64,000 nucleotides of DNA from RGIG8700 sp045648505. Lineage in GTDB: Bacteria > Bacillota > Clostridia > RGIG6154. Positions 60,780 to 64,000 of the stretch are shown piece by piece. The position numbers and the translations under genes are program-made. The notes under the pieces are model-generated. The model did not search any database. It was not told the origin of the DNA and saw only the letters and a list, made by a program, of their open reading frames with translations. How positions within the stretch are numbered: the first letter of the stretch is position 1; each line of letters begins with the position of its first letter. Location of the stretch: assembly GCA_045648505.1 (NCBI GenBank), contig JAZROD010000010.1, positions 28,509 to 92,508 of the forward strand, read 5' to 3'.

Positions 60780-61737
60780 TTTCTGTTTCCTCCCTGGTGA
60801 TAATTGTATCTCCTGTTTCTTCTTCTATTTCATAATAGATATTTTCTTTAAGATACAAGTCTGTATTTTTATCAATGGAATTAGTTGAAAAATTCCAATA
60901 TTTTTTCATTTCCTTATCTGTAAAAATGTTGTAAGAATAAAGATAGCTGTTTATTTCAAGATATGATCCTCTCGGAACATCATAGGTTTCTGTATACTGT
61001 GAACCAAGTCCGTAATTTTCATAAAGAGTTACCCTGCAGGTATCTTTTGTGTTTGCAAGATTTATAACCTCTTCAGGGAATGTGAATTTTGAATCATAAT
61101 CCACATAAATATTGGCTATATTCTTTTTATTGTCATTCTTATCAAAGAGATAATAGTCATAGTGGTCAATTTCAAGATTTTCCTTAAGAAAATAAACTAT
61201 CTGCATTTTCTGACCTGTTACAACATCCCATGTTTCAAAATCGTTGAGCATATCAGGTGTTGCCTTAAATTCAAAAGTAATGGTATATCTTCCGTCATTC
61301 ATTTTGTTTCTTGAAACAACTGTATGATAAATTGAATTTAAGATGTTATCTCTTTTTACAGTCTCAGCAACAATGTCATTGTATGTTTCTCTGAAATATA
61401 AAACAGGCAGATATTCTCCGTCATAGCACGCAAAAATCTTGTTGTTGTAGTAGAAGCATTTATACTGGTCGCCTGTATCAACTATGGCATTTATACCGTC
61501 CTTACTTTTTTCGTAAGAAAGATTCCAGGAAAACTCGCCATCGTCCTCAAGATTTTTATTCACTGTTTTTTCTGTTATTCTGTCATACTTTTTAAGCAGA
61601 TTTGTTACCGAATTCACCTGTGCAATTTTCTCAAAAGTTATGGTTTCAATAAAATCCTTTTCTTTTTTCTCACCGCACGCAGTAAAAACAGAAACTGTTA
61701 ATATAAGTACAATTATCAAACAAAATATCTTTTTCAT
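60772..61737 (-). CDS. Predicted lipoprotein of unknown function
   Basis: A 321-residue protein. Signal peptide with lipobox SVFTAC (Cys near 21). The mature part is beta-rich, LolA/LppX-like in its alternating strands (FSWNLSYEKSKDGINAIVD ... YTITFEFKATPDM). It overlaps mrp by 8 bp. No catalytic motif is visible. Confidence 0.7.
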
Positions 61738-61751
61738 AATAACTCTCCGTA

Positions 61752-62384
61752 TTATTTCAATAACTTTTTAAATATTTCAATCTGGTCACGATAAATTACA
61801 TTGTCAAGGTCACCGGGTCTTAAAGTCAGATAAAGTTCTTTGCTAAAGCTTTCCATTGGAACAATGTCTTCAAGAACAGTTTCTGTATAAGGAATTTTAA
61901 TAACCCCTTCGCCTTCAACCTCGCCTTTTAAGTCTTCATAAGTTGCAAGCACTTCGTAATTTTCAAGAGTTTTGTAAAGCTTATCGTCTGTAATCTGAAT
62001 TACACATTCACCTGCAGCAAGCTCTGCAACAAGTCTTTGCATATTCATTTGGGCTTCCTGTGCAGTTACCGAAGAAAGCATATCTTCAGGGAACAAAACA
62101 GCAGAAATATAAAGATTACTGTAGCTATCCCCGTTGTTATCTATACCAAGCTCCTCAATACCTGTTTCAAGTCCGTATCTGCTTTCTTCCATCAGCTGAC
62201 CGCCTGACATTGTAAAGAGAATATAAGAATCGTATTTTTCTTTGTTAAGGTTCTGAACAACCATGGAAACACACGCCAAAACAAAGACAACTGTTATAAT
62301 TATATGCCACTTATAATACTCCCAGATATGAGCAAGACGCTGTTCTTTGGGAACATCTTTAAGCTTATAAATTTTATCTGCCAA
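61752..62384 (-). CDS. Single-span membrane protein of unknown function
   Basis: A 210-residue protein. TTG start at 62384 after AAGGTGGTG. Cytoplasmic LKDVPKEQRLAHIWEYYKWH leads to one membrane helix (about 30-47), and the rest lies outside. This N-terminal pattern is common in small clostridial proteins of unknown role. It is 14 bp upstream of the lipoprotein gene. Confidence 0.68.
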   Translation of the reverse strand: MADKIYKLKDVPKEQRLAHIWEYYKWHIIITVVFVLACVSMVVQNLNKEKYDSYILFTMSGGQLMEESRYGLETGIEELGIDNNGDSYSNLYISAVLFPEDMLSSVTAQEAQMNMQRLVAELAAGECVIQITDDKLYKTLENYEVLATYEDLKGEVEGEGVIKIPYTETVLEDIVPMESFSKELYLTLRPGDLDNVIYRDQIEIFKKLLK

Positions 62385-62447
62385 TATTCACACCACCTTA
62401 TTATAATTATACTATATAAATAAAAAAAGTCAAGAACGGCGCTACAA

Positions 62448-62483
62448 AAAAACAGTTCAGAGCAAATCCTCTGAACTGTTTTT
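62448..62483 (-). terminator. ATP synthase operon terminator
   Basis: A 15-bp perfect stem (62448-62462 with 62469-62483), six-base loop, T-run on minus, right after the atpC stop. Confidence 0.94.
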
Positions 62484-62484
62484 C

Positions 62485-62742
62485 TTATTCCCATTTAAAC
62501 GAGCTTGAAAGAAGGGTTACATTTTCTTTTGAAACGGTTAAAATACCGCCTTCAGTAACGCCGTTTTTCTCGCCGTCTTCAAGTTCTATTTTGCATTTAC
62601 CTGCCTTTATTGTTGTAACAAATGGAGCGTGACCTGCCATAATAGCAAAATCACCCATAGCACCTCTTGCACTAATGCACACCGCCTGACCGTCAAAAAT
62701 ACTGCCGTCAGGTGATGAAATTATTAAACGAAATGTTTTCAT
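62485..62742 (-). CDS. atpC: ATP synthase epsilon subunit, short form
   Basis: Only 85 residues: the N-terminal beta-sandwich (FRLIISSPDGSIFDGQAVCI, GDFAIMAGHAPFVTTIKAGK, EGGILTVSKENVTLLSSS) is complete. The C-terminal two-helix domain of usual 130-140-residue subunits is absent. That domain inhibits ATP hydrolysis in many bacteria. It lies 19 bp after atpD and before a strong terminator, so the short end is genuine in this sequence. Confidence 0.9.
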   Translation of the reverse strand: MKTFRLIISSPDGSIFDGQAVCISARGAMGDFAIMAGHAPFVTTIKAGKCKIELEDGEKNGVTEGGILTVSKENVTLLSSSFKWE

Positions 62743-62761
62743 TTTAACACCTCTTCAAGCC

Positions 62762-64000
62762 TTATAAGCCTTTGGCTTTTGCCACTGCTTCATCTATAGT
62801 TCCTACAAATAAGAACGCTGATTCAGGCAAGTCATCGTGCTTACCTTCAATGATTTCTTTAAAGCCTCTGATTGTTTCGGCAAGAGGAACATATTTACCC
62901 TCAATACCAATAAACTTTTCAGAAACTGTAAATGGCTGTGATAAGAATCTCTGGATTTTTCTTGCTCTCTGAACAAGGATTTTATCTTCATCTGAAAGTT
63001 CATCCATACCCATAATAGCAATAATATCCATAAGTTCCTGATATCTCTGAAGTATTCTCTGCACTTCTTTTGCAACAAAATAATGTTCTTCGCCTAAAAT
63101 TTCAGGTGAAAGAATACGGCTTGTTGAATCAAGGGGATCAACCGCAGGATAAATACCCTGTGATGCAATGCTTCTTGATAAAACTGTTGTTGCATCTAGG
63201 TGAGTAAATGTTGTAGCAGGTGCTGGGTCAGTTAAGTCATCTGCTGGAACATAAACTGCTTGAACAGAAGTTATAGATCCACTTTTTGTTGAAGTAATTC
63301 TTTCTTGCAATGCTCCCATTTCAGTAGCAAGAGTCGGTTGGTAACCAACAGCAGATGGAATTCTTCCTAATAATGCAGATACTTCAGATCCTGCTTGTGT
63401 GAATCTAAATATATTATCAATAAATAATAGAACATCTTGACCTTGGTCTCTGAAATATTCCGCCATAGTCAATCCAGTTAATGAAACTCTCATTCTAGCT
63501 CCAGGAGATTCATTCATTTGTCCAAATACTAAAGCGGTTTTTTCTAGAACTCCTGATTCTTTCATTTCATAATATAAATCATTACCTTCTCTTGATCTTT
63601 CACCAACACCTGTAAATACAGAAAGGCCACCATGCTCTTTTGCTATATTATTAATTAATTCTTGTATTAATACCGTCTTTCCAACTCCTGCTCCACCAAA
63701 AAGCCCTATTTTCCCCCCTTTTTGATAAGGAGCTAAAAGGTCTATTACCTTTATACCAGTTTCAAACATTTCCGGCTCTAAAGATTGCTCTTTAAAACTT
63801 GGTGCAGGTCTATGAATTGGATACATTTCTTTACTAAATACATCGCCTTCATTATCAATAGGATAACCAAGAACATTAAATACTCTTCCTAATACCTCTC
63901 TTCCTACAGGAACAGAAATACATCTTCCCATATCTAATGCCTTCATCCCTCTTTTTAATCCATCAGTTGATTCCATAGCTATTGTTCTAACTATATCATC
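62762..64000 (-). CDS. atpD: ATP synthase beta subunit, 5' end cut by window edge
   Basis: The open frame continues through the right edge (DDIVRTIAME precedes the first internal Met), so the N-terminus is missing. Catalytic P-loop GGAGVGKT, GVGERSREGNDLYYEM, FIDNIFRFTQAGSEVSALLG and the DELSDED region (DELSEED in most) are present. Codon choice changes abruptly near 63160-63197. The 3' part uses CAG for Gln, like the rest of the window; the 5' part uses only CAA, with TTA/CTA for Leu. Confidence 0.96.
   Translation of the reverse strand, partial: DDIVRTIAMESTDGLKRGMKALDMGRCISVPVGREVLGRVFNVLGYPIDNEGDVFSKEMYPIHRPAPSFKEQSLEPEMFETGIKVIDLLAPYQKGGKIGLFGGAGVGKTVLIQELINNIAKEHGGLSVFTGVGERSREGNDLYYEMKESGVLEKTALVFGQMNESPGARMRVSLTGLTMAEYFRDQGQDVLLFIDNIFRFTQAGSEVSALLGRIPSAVGYQPTLATEMGALQERITSTKSGSITSVQAVYVPADDLTDPAPATTFTHLDATTVLSRSIASQGIYPAVDPLDSTSRILSPEILGEEHYFVAKEVQRILQRYQELMDIIAIMGMDELSDEDKILVQRARKIQRFLSQPFTVSEKFIGIEGKYVPLAETIRGFKEIIEGKHDDLPESAFLFVGTIDEAVAKAKGL

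Overview
The window looks like a contig end from a low-GC, anaerobic, spore-forming-type Firmicute, probably an uncultured gut-type member of the Clostridia. The evidence is AGGAGG-type ribosome sites, TTGACA/TATAAT promoters with 17-bp spacers, SLH-domain surface proteins, a SpoIIQ-like M23 protein, a VanW-domain protein, RodA, Ddl and a class A PBP. There is no respiratory gene set apart from the start of an F-type ATP synthase operon. Both ends cut genes: a polysaccharide deacetylase at the left and atpD at the right.

Layout. 1-7.4 kb: deacetylase, HlyIII-like protein, AzgA-type purine permease, M23 protein, SLH protein, Cys/His-rich protein, upp and a tRNA-Met/tRNA-Val pair. 7.5-18.35 kb: one minus-strand block of 14 phage head, tail and packaging genes, all intact and mostly overlapping or abutting. 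It has no integrase, repressor, replication gene or endolysin. The predicted small terminase is only about 62 aa and has no room for a DNA-binding domain, so the block looks more like a domesticated, gene-transfer-agent-like particle cluster than a live prophage. 18.4-22 kb: GntR/ATPase/permease trio with a nested palindromic element inserted in its leader. 22-32.9 kb: gdhA, yhbY, an RsuA-type pseudouridine synthase, rodA, patatin, vanW, LUD, PBP1A, tspO and an FG-GAP-like protein. 33-37.7 kb: potABCD polyamine importer, preceded by a roughly 270-nt structured RNA with its own promoter and terminator. 37.8-43.4 kb: two tandem MATE exporters, flavodoxin, RumA-type methyltransferase and fba. 43.5-50 kb: ddl-led operon (ddl, DUF1934, SLH, S41 peptidase, alpha-galactosidase). 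50-57.4 kb: YesL-like and HD-domain genes, facing a six-gene overlapping operon (histidine kinase, DivIVA-like, Lrp, aminotransferase, Ppx/GppA, radical SAM). 57.7-64 kb: sugar-isomerase-like and class-I amidotransferase genes, tRNA-Pro, an Mrp operon and atpC-atpD.

The least expected layer is intergenic. A 187-233 bp family with inverted-repeat ends (GGAAT...ATTCC) occurs three times in full and once as a half copy. It folds as a three-way junction, and base pairs covary between copies. Three of the four copies begin 0-2 nt after a stop codon. Other palindromic elements, each with a core enclosed by inverted-repeat arms, lie at 21.7-22.0, 24.8, 33.0-33.3 and 37.2-37.8 kb. A 4+4 inverted array of AACTTCAC boxes separates the terminase and portal genes. 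Finally, codon usage switches abruptly inside atpD near 63.16-63.20 kb, which suggests a chimeric join or a recent recombination.
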